Below are positions 50,032 through 60,698 of a stretch of DNA of 64,000 nucleotides, piece by piece. A program made the position numbers and the translations under genes. The stretch's first letter is position 1. Each line of letters starts with the position of its first letter. Below the pieces are notes generated by a model, which did not search any database, was not told the DNA's origin, and worked only from the letters and a program-made list of their open reading frames with translations. This stretch comes from Euphrasia confusa (lineage: Eukaryota > Streptophyta > Magnoliopsida > Lamiales > Orobanchaceae). Where the stretch lies: assembly GCA_954870475.1 (NCBI GenBank), contig OX940951.1, positions 48,817,679 through 48,881,678 on the forward strand, written 5' to 3'.

Positions 50032-52779
50032 TCCTCTCTCTTTCTCTCTCTGTCTTTCTCGAATACCGAGAGAGATTCAAGAACAAATGCGAGGCATATT
50101 AAGAGAGAATAGGGTGCGGTTTTTGAAGACAAGAAAAAGTAAATATAAGATGCTTTCTTTAGTTTCTCAAATACACAAAAGCTTTAAGCACAAGTTTAAG
50201 GGTAGATCAGACATTCTTTATTTTAGAAATAAAACAAAAACAACATATATACATGTATATATGCTCTTCTATAATGATTTTCTATTTTGGAAGGGAGGAA
50301 GTAATAACTTGCAACATAAAAGTGTTACAATTAACCAATCTTTGTATAAAAATGTATATCGTTTAACGTCCATCTCAGTGTGAGACAGGCTCGCACGAAA
50401 CGTACCGAAAAAACTAAATACCAAAAATCACATATATACTGTAATCTACAAAAATCCTCCTTTACCAAGAATTGCTAATTTTTAGTCATAAAGTAAAGAT
50501 CTGAATGATAAAGTGGATGCCAATACTAACAACCATGGTTAATCTTGATATGGTAAATTGACATTTTACCACTCAATACATCTTAATCAGTGAGAAAAAA
50601 CCTCTTATTTTGGAAATTATCAGAAACTTAAAACACTAAAGGAGGACAATTAATTACAAAAGTCATTCACACACTTAAAACAAATTTTTATTGTAATTAC
50701 CAAAGGTTAAAAAACAAGTTACAAATAGAATCACACCACTAATATTTTATCATTTTTGGAAAAAGTTGAAAAAGATTAAAGATGAACCTCCCTCTAAAAT
50801 GTGTATATATATGTATGTGTATATATATTCATCACTTTTTGAAAAGCTCTCTCTTTCACATACAATACACACAGTTTATTTTTCATTTCAAATGCCTGCG
50901 ATGTACGAATGTGTATATATATTTCGTGTTGTCGATCTTATGAACAAATAATCAAATAGATGATTGTGTTAAGTTTGAAATGCAGTTGATGTGAAGCTAA
51001 AAAATTATTGTAATACTAGTTTTTTGCATGCATGCAAAATTGCAAATTTGCAATGAAATGATGATGGTATAAAACTTGATCTTTGGTAATATTAATCGAA
51101 GAGCACACACTTTAAGCTTTACTTGTGGTCTAAGGACAAGTTCATTGTCTTACGATATTAAAGCATTGTTCTTTTTGTTCTCTTTCCCTTTATGAGTAAT
51201 TATGATTAATGATTAATCCAATGATATATCACTTTTCTGACAGAGAGTTGTCTCAAGGAATTGGACACCCATCTTACCTAGCTAGCTACCAAGTGCGAGA
51301 CTGAATAATGGAGTAATACAAATTTGAGTTGTGAGAATTCAAATTTTGGATCTTTATAATGTTTATATATGTGATTCCAATTTATTTTACATCACAAACC
51401 ATTAATGATATAATATTATATTGTACTTAATTAAAATCCTTATACCATTTGACCTTCTAAAAAATTAATAAGTGTCAATGTTGATCATGTCCTACTACCG
51501 TGTAATTTGTTTATATATGTGATAGGGAGTATATTGTTTTCGTCATTAATTCATGCCATAAAAAAGTAGTAGGAGTATTACCCTATTTTCATAATAATAA
51601 TCTTTTTCTTTGTCTCACAACATACTATTACTTCACACAATTTTTTTTTAATTTTAAAATATAGACTTTTACTTTTGCACTTGTTTTTAAAATTTTACTC
51701 AAGATTGTTTTAATTTAATTTCAACTTAAAAAGTACTGTTACATTTTATATTTTTTTTGTATAAAAAATGAAAAATGGAGAGATATGTCTGTCTATGGCG
51801 TGAGAATCAAGGCACGTACGGAATAATACGGTGAGGCTTAGCACTTCTTCAGTAGAGTCAAAATGTATTCTCATCCGATCGATCCATTTCAATACAACTA
51901 ATTCATTCGGCTTTTGTAGGATACAAGAATGTCCTCCTTTTTCGGCCCCACAATTTTGTTACCACACCCAAAGTAACTCAAATATTTTGTTTTTTTATAA
52001 GCGGAGAATCAAGATCTTCCATTTCACTCGATTGTTGACCCCTTAATTGGGTGATGTCTTTTAATGAAAATCTTGTTACACCCTAAGATTGTATTTGCGT
52101 TGTCGGGAAATTGCAGTCATATCACCACACATCTTATTAGTATACTACGCTATTTAGGGGTGGATACTTTGTCTCGAAATCCCGATCTCGTCTTGATCTC
52201 ATCTCGAAAGTTAGCGAGATGGGATGGGATCGATTTTGAAAATTGCAATTCCGGCTCGTCCTCATCCCGATTTATTTTTTCATAATGGGACGGGATGGGG
52301 ACGATCTCGTTCTATCCCGTCTCGTCCCGCAAATTTATTAACGAACATATAAATATTATTTTTTCACACAAAATAATAAAAATATCAAAATATTAATCAC
52401 ATTTTCAATTAAATTTATTAATTAATATATTTTCACAAATCTCATAATAATTTATTTTTTTATATAATTTGTTTTGAAAATAATTAAATACTTATATTTT
52501 AAAAATGGTAAAAAAATCTTTTAAATTGAATAATTTAATTTATTTCTCTTACAAGCTTAATTTTATTTTATTTTATTTGTATTTTGATAATTTTATAAGT
52601 CCATGATAATAAACTTTATTTTAATTTTTAATTTTATTTAAAATTTTGGGACATTTCGATCCCAACCCGACCAAACGAGATTGAGACATATGAGACGAAC
52701 TTTTTAAACGCCAATAACGACCTAACTCTATTAATGACAGTTTCAATTCAACGAATAATTATATTCGTGTTTTAAAATA
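50032..52779. other. APL upstream region and intergenic DNA
   Basis: Just above the start codon lies the CT-rich leader (plus strand CTCTCTTTCTCTCTCTGTC). Beyond that the DNA is AT-rich, with no gene. Near 52180-52330 there are repeated 'gggatgggatcg/cgatctcgt' words typical of small DNA-transposon remnants. Vascular control elements of APL would be expected here, but none can be named by eye. Confidence 0.45.
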
Positions 52780-52945
52780 GGGATAATTTTAGTTTGCTAC
52801 CTGACCTATAGTCACTTTTCGAATTTCATGCTCAACCTTTAAAACATCTCCGGTCAATACCTGAGCTTTGGGGAAATGTCAATTTAATACCTCAATTGGG
52901 TGGTTTCCGGCGCACGTGCAGAACACGTGACTTTTGAGGGATTAA
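52780..52945 (+). repeat. MULE left terminal inverted repeat
   Basis: About 166 bp, nearly identical (in reverse) to 60525-60689. It contains 'gcacgtgcagaacacgtga', two G-box-like CACGTG words, in both copies. Confidence 0.9.
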
Positions 52946-53136
52946 ATCGTATTTTCTGTGTATATTTGTGGCTGATTACAAATTTGCCCTCATATCTGTT
53001 AAATATATATGAAATGAATTTATATGAAAATGATGAAATGAAAACGTATTTCTGCCCCAATTGAAGAAAACCGAAACCTTAATTCCATCCTACCCAAACT
53101 CCAATCTCTCTTCGATTCTCTCTGCGGTTATGGAAA

Positions 53137-53611
53137 ACGTTGTCGCTGTGGGAACCCAGTGGTGATGCGAACTTCTTGGTCTGATTTAAATCCTGGAAGG
53201 AGGTTCACAAAGTGTGAGAAAACTCGGGTAAGAAAAACTGCCGTAATCCCCTTCTTTCTCCGTTGAGACTTTATTTTTGGTTTCTGGTTGTTTGTATGAG
53301 CTTTATTCGATGCAAAAAAGGTGTTCTTTCATGATTTTGTGAGTTACATTGATTTTCTTGGATTTTTAATTTGGGCAGTTTTTTTTTTTTTTAAGGAGAG
53401 AGGTTGTAGACAATTTAACTGGATTGACCCACCTGCTTGTGAGAGGTGCATGCAAATTATATCTGGGCTGCTACGGAATATCAATTCGAAAGTTGCAGAC
53501 TTTGAAGAGGTTAACAAGAAGAATGGAGAGTTGAAAAGAAAGATTGTGAAGCTCTGGACTTGTTTGGTTGCATGTTTGGTTGTGATGGTGGTTATGTTTA
53601 TCAAGAATTAG
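53137..53611 (+). pseudogene. MULE-borne zf-GRF protein, start not found
   Basis: Two exons, up to 53227 and 53396..53611, joined at CGG|GTAAG ... TTAAG|GAG. The frame reads CGYGKRCRCGNPVVMRTSWS, DLNPGRRFTKCEKTR, then GCRQFNWIDPPACERC: the zf-GRF pattern (two CxC cysteines, NPGRRF, GCxxFxW). A coiled coil (VADFEEVNKKNGELKRKI) and a C-terminal hydrophobic segment (LVACLVVMVVMFI) follow. In this frame there is an upstream stop but no ATG; the ATG at about 53122 is in another frame and stops at once. So the start is either lost by a frame error or non-standard. zf-GRF frames of this small kind are known next to plant MULE genes; their function is unclear. Confidence 0.7.
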
Positions 53612-54278
53612 AGCAGTTTGTGGTTTTAATGTTTAGGTTTTGTAATCAAGGATTATTGGTTCCTTTTTGGTGTAATGTTCTGGTTTATCAGTAATGTAAT
53701 GATTTTGTTAACCTGTGAACTTGAATTTTTGGTTTATCAGTAATGTAATGTTCTGAATTTCTGGTTTTATTTTTTCCAATATGACATACACACTGAACCT
53801 GTGAACTTGACAATCAACTGACCAACAAAACTTGCCATCAACCAAAACAGAACCTGTGAACACATATAGGATATAACAACTGCAAAACAGATGCTGTGAA
53901 CACATATAGGATATAACAACTGCAAAATAACATACTACATTGTTCAAAAGATCCATAACAGGTGCAAAAAGGTGCAAATAACACACTACATTGTTCAACA
54001 AAACCTGTTAACTACATAATCCATAACAGGTACAAAAGGTGCAAATAAACACACTACATTGTTCATAACATTGAAAGAGACAAATAAAGAGAACTGAAAC
54101 CTAAAAACTCAGAACACAACTCAAGTTCATCTTCACACTATGGATTCTCTCCTGATGACTTCTTCACATTCATCATCCTCAACTGTGTGCAGAACATGGG
54201 CTGAGATGAAAAGGACAAATTTCTTTGCACAGGGAGTTTTTGCATAACAGACTCAAAACCCCTTTGAAACTCAGATGG

Positions 54279-57200
54279 CTAAGATGAAAAAACCTTTGGG
54301 GCAGGCATTTGAGATGTGAGCATTGGATCAGAGCCCTTTGCAACAGGTTGGGATGAGGATGATTTAGGGTTCACTGCCATCTTTTTTGGTTTCTTACTTT
54401 GTTCATTGTCTGAAAGTGCAGGCCCTTTGCCCTTATTTCTAGGACTTTTCCTAGTTGGTGGAGGTGGAGCTGGCACTGCAGGCCCCTTACCCTTATTTCT
54501 TGGACTTCTCCTGATGGGCTGAGGTACACTAGAAGATGGAACAAGTGCACTAGATTATGCAATATTTTCATTGGATGCTGCAGCCGACTCGGTCATCTTT
54601 CTTGGAGCAGACTGAGATTAAAAAGCTCAAACATGTCAAAAAAAAAATTATGTGCATAACAAAAAACCTCAAACAAGTCAAATGAAAATTATGCGCATAA
54701 CTTCAAAAAACCTAAAACATGTCAAAAAAAAATTATGCGCATAACAAAAAACCTCAAACAAGTCAAATGAAAATTATGCGCATAACTTCAAAAAACCTAA
54801 AACATGTCAAAAAAAAATTATGCGCATAACAAAAAACCTCAAACAAGTCAAATGAAAATTATGCGCATCACTTCAAAAAACCTAAAACATGTCAAAAAAA
54901 ATTATGCGCATAACAAAAAACCTCAAACAAGTCAAATGAAAATTATGTGCATCACTTCAAAAAACCTAAAACATGTCAAAAAAAATTATGCGCATAACAA
55001 AAAACCTCAAACAAGTCAAATGAAAATTATGCGCATCACTTCAAAAAACCTAAAATATACCTTTCTGACCCTTGAAGCTTTCTTTTTGCCATCAACCTCT
55101 CCAGCAGGAGGTACCTCCAGGCCCTCACTTTGTGGTACCCTACTCTTATTCAGTGGACAACCCCTTGAGTTATGTCCACTTTGCTTGCAAATTCTGCAAT
55201 TCATCACAATGCCTCTCCTACTTAATTTTCCATTTCTTTCAGTGACAATCAACTCACCAACATCAGGCTTTCTCTTATGCTTCTTTGGTCTTCCTGGCAT
55301 CTTCTCAATGGTAGGGGGCACCAGTGGTAGCCTATCATCCACAGGCACTTCTGGCCATTCATCCTTGCTGTACAGAGGGACCATTAAGTGTCTGTAAATC
55401 CTCAAATATGTCTCTGTCCTGTAGCAGCTAGCAACATAATCCTCTGGCTTCTTCCCCATGTAATGGATGCATGTTATAACATGTGGACATGGAATCCCAC
55501 TGAGCTGCCATTTCCTACAGCTGCAAATCCTATCTCCAAGGTGCACATAAAAAGACTGATCATGTGGCCCTGTGACCTCAAACTGATCATGGCCATTCCA
55601 TCCAGGAGACCATCCATAAGATTTCACCTTGTTCTTATCCAAATGTTTATGAATATTAGGACACAGCTGACCCTTGTGTTTCATCATGTTCTGCCTCCTC
55701 ATAGCAATGCACTTCATCATGATTTTTCTGATATCCTCCAGCATCAGTAGAATACCTTTACTCCTTGCCCTCAACACCATTGCATTAAAGCTCTCAGACA
55801 TGTTATTCACATACATGTCACAGGTAGTCAAAGTGTTGAAGTGAGACTTTGACCAATGATTTGGACTCCTTTTTTACAACCATTCAAAAGCTGCTTTATC
55901 ATGAATTTCCAACTCCCTCATCAAATTCTGGAAATCAACAACCCTTGTAGCCCTTGCAGCACTCCATATAAGGTTCCTTAGACCAATTCCCTTGTGAGCT
56001 AGCTTGAAATTGGCATATAGATGCCTCATACAGTGTCTGTGCTCACAATATGGCATTAGAGCCTGCACTGCATCTACCAATACCTTCTGCTTATCACTCA
56101 TTACAGTCCAAGTGTAAGCACTTGTATCTGTGATTACCAGATCCTTCACAACCAAGTCAAGAAACCATAGCCATGAATTATACTTCTCCTTTTCTACCAC
56201 AGCATATGCAAAAGGATACATGCCATTATTAGCATCAACACCTAGTGCATTCAGCAACACACCACCATACTGTGTCTTTAAATGAGCTCCATCCAAGCAT
56301 ATAACTCTCCTGCATCCATCCAACAGCCCTTGCCTCAAACTGTCCCAACATATGTAAATTCTCTGAAAAACAGCTTGGTTGCCAACCACTTTGGACTTTA
56401 TCTTGAAAGTAGTTCCTGGATTACTTCTAAAAACCTCAGCTGCATACCTATACAATTTCCCAAACTGCTCAGCTGTGTCACCATCACCCATAGCAGCCAC
56501 CTTGTGCTTTGCTCTGTACATCTGGCCCTTGGAGAATATACAGCCTACCTCAGTTTGAATAATCTCCACCATGGACTGAACAGGCCAGTTTGGATCAGAC
56601 TTCAACTTCATCTTGTATCTTTCTGCTAGGTAGGTTGAGGTGGCCTGTGTCACTCTTTCCTGCCTTACACACTCATGAATGTCAGTGAATGATTTCACCA
56701 TCACAGTGTCATCCTTGGGAACCCTTGATCCATAAATAGCCCATGGACATCCTTCCTGTTTGCACTTTGCTTGCAACTTAACTCCATAGTTGATTGGAAA
56801 CCTCAAAGTTCTCCCTTGCTCAATTGCATACTGCCTTAAAGCTGCCCTGAATGTTGGGATATCCTTAAAGCATAAACCAACAAAAAACTGCACATTTACC
56901 ATATCAAACTTGGGATTGAAAACTTTGAGTCCTTTATGCTTGGACTCCACTGGTTCTTCAATTCTGACCTCCTTCCCTTTCATCTTTTGTGCTTCACTTC
57001 TGGTCAGTGGCTTCTTCCCTTTCTTCTCCCTTTTACTGCTCCATTCATTATCTGAATCTACAAATTTGCTGAAGTCCACATTGTCTTGTTCATACTCACC
57101 ATCACTGTCCACTAGATAATCTGACATCTCAGAATCTTCACCAACAGAAACAGCCTCATCACTATCACTTTCCTCTACTTGACCATCAAATAAGCTAGCC

Positions 57201-57626
57201 ATATACTCACTGTTTTTAGCTTCTTGTTCCAAGACTTCATCAGCCACATCATCACTGTACTCATCCACTAATTCATCAATGTCAACATCCTGCAGATTAC
57301 CATCATCAACACCAGCAGCATCCTTCACACCTACATCCTCTTTCTCACTCTCATATGCTAGAAATTCAGGGCTAGTTATATAGCTAATATCATCCACAGG
57401 CAGCCCTTCATGATCAATATAGAAAGCTACAAACTTGGAAGCAAATACATAATTCCACATCTCATGAGCACGAACATCATCAATAATCGGCAACAACAAT
57501 GAACAGTCACCATCAAAACCATTCATACATCCATAAAATTCTAAAATCCCACTTAAACCAACTACATTTGCCATTACCACCAACTCACTATGCCTCAAAT
57601 CAGCTGGTAACACATAATCGATGTAT
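54279..57626 (-). pseudogene. MuDR-type MULE transposase, interrupted
   Basis: Minus strand: main exon 57626..55061, intron 55060..54612, last exon 54611..54279. The N-terminal part is acidic (DIDELVDEYSDDVADEVLEQ). Then comes a MuDR DNA-binding domain (FRAALRQYAIEQGR, CPWAIYGSR), the MULE catalytic domain (ICLDGAHLKTQYGG, TWTVMSDKQK, CEHRHCMRHLYANF, NNMSESFN), a SWIM zinc finger (CSCRKWQLSGIPCPHV) and a CCHC knuckle (CRICKQSGHNSRGC). The tail has repeated SPRNKGKGPA and KKPKK. Breaks: TAA at 55874-55876 within the catalytic region, TAA at 54555-54557 in the last exon, and the Cassandra insertion near the N-terminus, with the first codons apparently at 60218..60180. It is not functional. Confidence 0.88.
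54640..55058. repeat. Tandem repeat in the MULE intron, 84-85 bp unit
   Basis: Five copies with landmarks 'cctaaaacat' at 54711, 54796, 54881, 54965 and a variant at 55049. Each unit is two related ~42-bp halves sharing 'aattatgcgcat'. It fills almost the whole intron of the transposase gene. The plus-strand frame across it (54804) is a repeat artefact. Confidence 0.9.
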
Positions 57627-57659
57627 TGTAACGCCCCAAAAATTCAAAGGCTTAAAGGA

Positions 57660-57800
57660 ATTGAATATGCTACTCATACCAACAGATGCATCTTCTTTTT
57701 TGAGCATCCTCCTATAAGAACTCCAAAGTTAAGCGTGCTGACTCTGGGGTAGTTCTAGGATGGGTGACCCCCTGGGAAGTCTCCCGGGTGCGCACGAGTG
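57660..57800 (+). ncRNA. 5S-rRNA-like segment in Cassandra 5' LTR
   Basis: Contains AGTTAAGCGTGCT (box A of 5S genes) at about 57727-57739, then TAGTTCTAGGATGGGTGACC (box C like) and CCTGGGAAGT. These match plant 5S rRNA in order and spacing; the first third is diverged. In Cassandra this segment can drive RNA polymerase III transcription; here that is an inference. Confidence 0.8.
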
Positions 57801-57886
57801 AGGACAAAGTGCGCTGGAAAAGACAAGTGTTGGTACAGTGGGGCCAGGATATCACTCCTGACGGCAGTCATTGGTAACCGAGCCGG

Positions 57887-59749
57887 TGCTGGGATTCGAT
57901 GTCCCGGGCTATCAAAAAAAAATTGCGGAACCGATAACCCGATCGAAAACCCGTCGTCGGAGATTACACGAACACCGACTCATCCGCCGGAGTCCGGCCT
58001 TTGGAGACTACGCGCCCGAAGACACGCAGCCCGCCCCCAGCCGAGCCCCCGCGAGTCGGAAACTACGAACGCGAACCACACGCGAAGAACCGGGCTCGAC
58101 GAGAGCGTCGCCGCGGGATGAACCCGCGGATAAACCCTAGCCGAACCCCATCGCGGCTGGGGTTCGCGATCGCCGTGCATGGCGATCGCTGGGCTGCTCC
58201 GGCAGCCCCGGGCGGTGAGTCCGGCGACTCACCGCCATCACCGACAGGAGGGGGGACCACCAGTCGCGGCGCGAAGCCGCGACGGTCCCCGGCGATCGAG
58301 CTAGGGCTCGATCGCCCCAGCCGCGGCCTTTCTCCTTGCGCGCACCACCGGCGAAGGGAGGCCGGGCGGTTCGCCCCGCCGTGGCACCAGCCCACGGCCG
58401 AACCCCCAGCGATCGACTTCACGTCGATCGCTCGCCCCGGCGTACAGCCGGGGCTTCCCTCACGCCCGCGCGCCGGCGGTCGAACCCTAGGGTTCGGCCG
58501 CCTCTTGTTCGATCCCGACGGGGATCGCGTGATCCCCGTATCCCGGTCTCGACGTTCCCGGATCGTCTTGTTCATGTACATATTACAATTAACAAGCACA
58601 AATAATCATAGAGGGGTTTTATGATTATTACCTCGATTCGTTGTACGGAGAAACGAAATCAAACGACCTTGCGATCTTCCTACGTATTCCTTGCACTTCG
58701 TCCGAACGTCGTGTGGGCGACGATCTATCGAACTCCTATGGATCTCTTTCACTCTCCAAGACTTTATGATTGGCGTAGGTTAAATTGTCTCATGAAAAGT
58801 GAAGACCATGTAGTGCTTATATAGGCTACGTAGGGGATCATAAGGAGATGAAATATTGGGCTTCTTAATATTGAAGATTAAATTGGGTCCAACCCAAATC
58901 CATTAATCCTTATCAATATTAATTTTATTTATTTTCCACTATATAAATAAAATTGCACTCCCAATATTTATCCATATTATATCAAATAATATTTCTCCGA
59001 TTAGTATTATTTATTCCGTGTATTTAAGATTTAAATATCCATGAATAAATTTATTTATTGCTTAATAAATAATATTCATCTCTTATATCCGAGACTAGTA
59101 CCGTTCAACCTTTATTATTGTGCGGAACGAATCCACTCATGAGGTTTACACAATAATCCCTTATGAACTCATCTCGAGGATATTATCAACCCTTCCGGGA
59201 TACACTTTCCCGTCAAGTATTCACGGCATGTCATATATAAAATATAGCGACCCAATTTTACCGGTAATTAACCCAATAATTAAATCGGTTAATTCCTTTG
59301 GAAAATCAAAGTCTCTAATATTAAATATACACACCCGCAATAATATCGGAGATTAAGAATAAAATACTCTGAGATTTAAATTGATTATCCAAGGCAATCC
59401 TAATCAATAAATCTCAAGCGATCCGCCCAATACACCAAGTGTACAAGTGTGATAAAATAATTAAGATAAATTATTTTCTCTCTCACAAAACGACTATACC
59501 GATGGATTGGTCCGTGTCCATCTAGGTCGTGAGCAACCGTTCGATTAAATACGAGTAACCGATAGTATGATCTTCTGTGTGCCCATGCACACCATACTAA
59601 CTACAACGTATAAAATCCAGGACTATATTTTGCATAATTAATTAATAATAATTAAATGCAAATAATTGTTTATTAATTAAATAGGTTAAATGCTATGACC
59701 GGGAGTTTACCGATACTTAAATCTAGACATTAAGTACACAACTCCAACA
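57887..59749 (-). mobile_element. Solo LTR nested in Cassandra 5' LTR
   Basis: 1,863 bp from TGCTGGGATTCG to CTCCAACA, flanked by a perfect 5-bp duplication GCCGG (57882-57886 and 59750-59754). It is the same family and orientation as the split LTR at 21672-32120. The left ~600 bp is GC-rich with many short palindromes. Open frames there (for example 58001-58624) are by-products of composition. It has no internal domain, primer site or second LTR, hence a solo LTR. Confidence 0.92.
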
Positions 59750-59802
59750 GCCGGCCCATTAGGGTCGGGCTTCGACCCCTCAACGGGCCGGGGCGTTACA
59801 AA

Positions 59803-59814
59803 TGGTATCAGAGC
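59803..59814 (+). promoter_or_regulatory. Cassandra primer-binding site
   Basis: TGGTATCAGAGC, two bases after the LTR end. It is complementary to initiator tRNA-Met, as usual in Cassandra. Confidence 0.9.
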
Positions 59815-59972
59815 AGGTGCCGACCGGAATTGCGGGAACTAAGTGTCTTGCGGGGCCAAGTGCTCCACCCAGAAGTTGGTGAGAGTACCCGTAAGGGGCA
59901 TTCCTGCACGGATGGTAGGTCCTGGCAAGTAAGGCACACAACGAGGACGTTGTGCATAAAAGGTGGGGTGAT

Positions 59973-60178
59973 TGTAACGCCCCCGAAATTCAAAGGCTTA
60001 AAGGAATTGAATATGCTACTCATACCAACAGATGCATCTTCTTTTCTGGGCATCCTCCTATAAGAACTCCAAAGTTAAGCGTGCTAACTCTGGGGTAGTT
60101 CTAGGATGGGTGACCCCCTGGGAAGTCTCCCGGGTGCGCACGAGTGAGGACAAAGTGCGCTGGAAAAGACAAGTGTTA
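59973..60178 (+). repeat. Cassandra 3' LTR, truncated, with 5S-like segment
   Basis: Matches the 5' LTR start over about 205 bp with few differences, including the box A and box C-like words (about 60073-60085 and 60096-60115). It stops at GACAAGTGTTA, where the 5' LTR continues for another ~100 bp. Confidence 0.88.
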
Positions 60179-60179
60179 C

Positions 60180-60524
60180 TTCACTTTGTCTCCTCAAATC
60201 CCACTGCATATTCGTCATCTTCTTGGAAGCAAATACAGAGCTCTAATCGAGCTCAAATCGTGCACCCACTGTGATAGGATTCCCTCTGAAAAACCTAGGG
60301 TTTATAATCGAACTGAAAATGCGGTCATTTTTGTGATGTTCTTACAGCTTCAGTTGGAGATTGAATGAGAATCGAATGAAGAAGCTTTGGGGAAAATTAG
60401 GGTTTGGGTCGATTTTTTTATTTGGGAATTGTTGTAACAGTTGAGAGCAGGTTATTTTACCGCTCTCTCAGCTGAAAATGCGAAAAGACCATTTTAACCT
60501 CTTCAACCCACAGAAAAATCGATT
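60180..60524 (-). pseudogene. 5' end of MULE transposase gene beyond the insertion
   Basis: On the minus strand an ATG at 60218 opens a frame MTNMQWDLRRQSE up to the Cassandra boundary. The sequence before it (up to about 60410) has a leader-like 'aaaccctaggtttttcagag'. I read this as the promoter, leader and first codons of the transposase, separated from the rest by the TRIM. That the two parts join in frame is not proven. Confidence 0.55.
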
Positions 60525-60689
60525 TAATCCCTCAAAAGTCACGTGTTCTGCACGTGCGCCGGAAACCACCCAATTGAGGTATTAAATTGACATTTCCCCA
60601 AAGCTCAGGTATTGACCGGAGATGTTTTAAAGGTTGGGCATGAAATTCGAAAAGTGACTATAGGTCAGGTAGCAAACTAAAATTATCCC
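60525..60689 (-). repeat. MULE right terminal inverted repeat
   Basis: Reverse complement of the left end, with one or two differences (for example 'ttgggcatg' against 'catgctcaa'). Confidence 0.9.
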
Positions 60690-60698
60690 TTTAAAATA

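Larger units (their letters stand above)
57627..60178 (+). mobile_element. Cassandra-type TRIM retrotransposon
   Basis: 5' LTR starts TGTAACGCCCC at 57627 and ends GGGGCGTTACA at 59800 (interrupted by a solo LTR). The primer site TGGTATCAGAGC is at 59803-59814, and a non-coding internal part of about 170 bp ends in a purine tract (AAAAGGTGGGG). The 3' LTR begins at 59973. The LTRs carry a region similar to 5S rRNA, the hallmark of Cassandra elements. The 3' LTR is cut short at about 60178, and no target duplication is visible. The element sits in the N-terminal coding part of the MULE transposase. Confidence 0.88.
52780..60689 (-). mobile_element. MULE (Mutator-like) transposon with nested insertions
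   Basis: Inverted ends of about 160 bp start GGGATAATTTTAGTTTGC at 52780 and end with its complement at 60689. A perfect 9-bp duplication TTTAAAATA flanks it (52771-52779 and 60690-60698), as expected for Mutator. It carries a MuDR-type transposase gene on the minus strand and a zf-GRF reading frame on the plus strand near the other end. A Cassandra element is inserted in the transposase gene and a solo LTR in that. Without inserts the MULE would be about 5.4 kb. Confidence 0.95.

Noticed and set aside
54804..55397. 197-codon plus-strand frame
   Set aside because: The first half is the intron tandem repeat and the second half is antisense to the MULE transposase zinc-finger exon.
58001..58624. 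207-codon GC-rich frame (Pro/Arg-rich)
   Set aside because: It lies in the GC-rich part of the solo LTR, has opposite-strand mates of similar length, and shows no domain.
57660..60130. Two 5S rRNA genes
   Set aside because: Only the internal promoter part resembles 5S. Both copies lie inside LTRs with a primer site between them, so they are Cassandra LTR segments.
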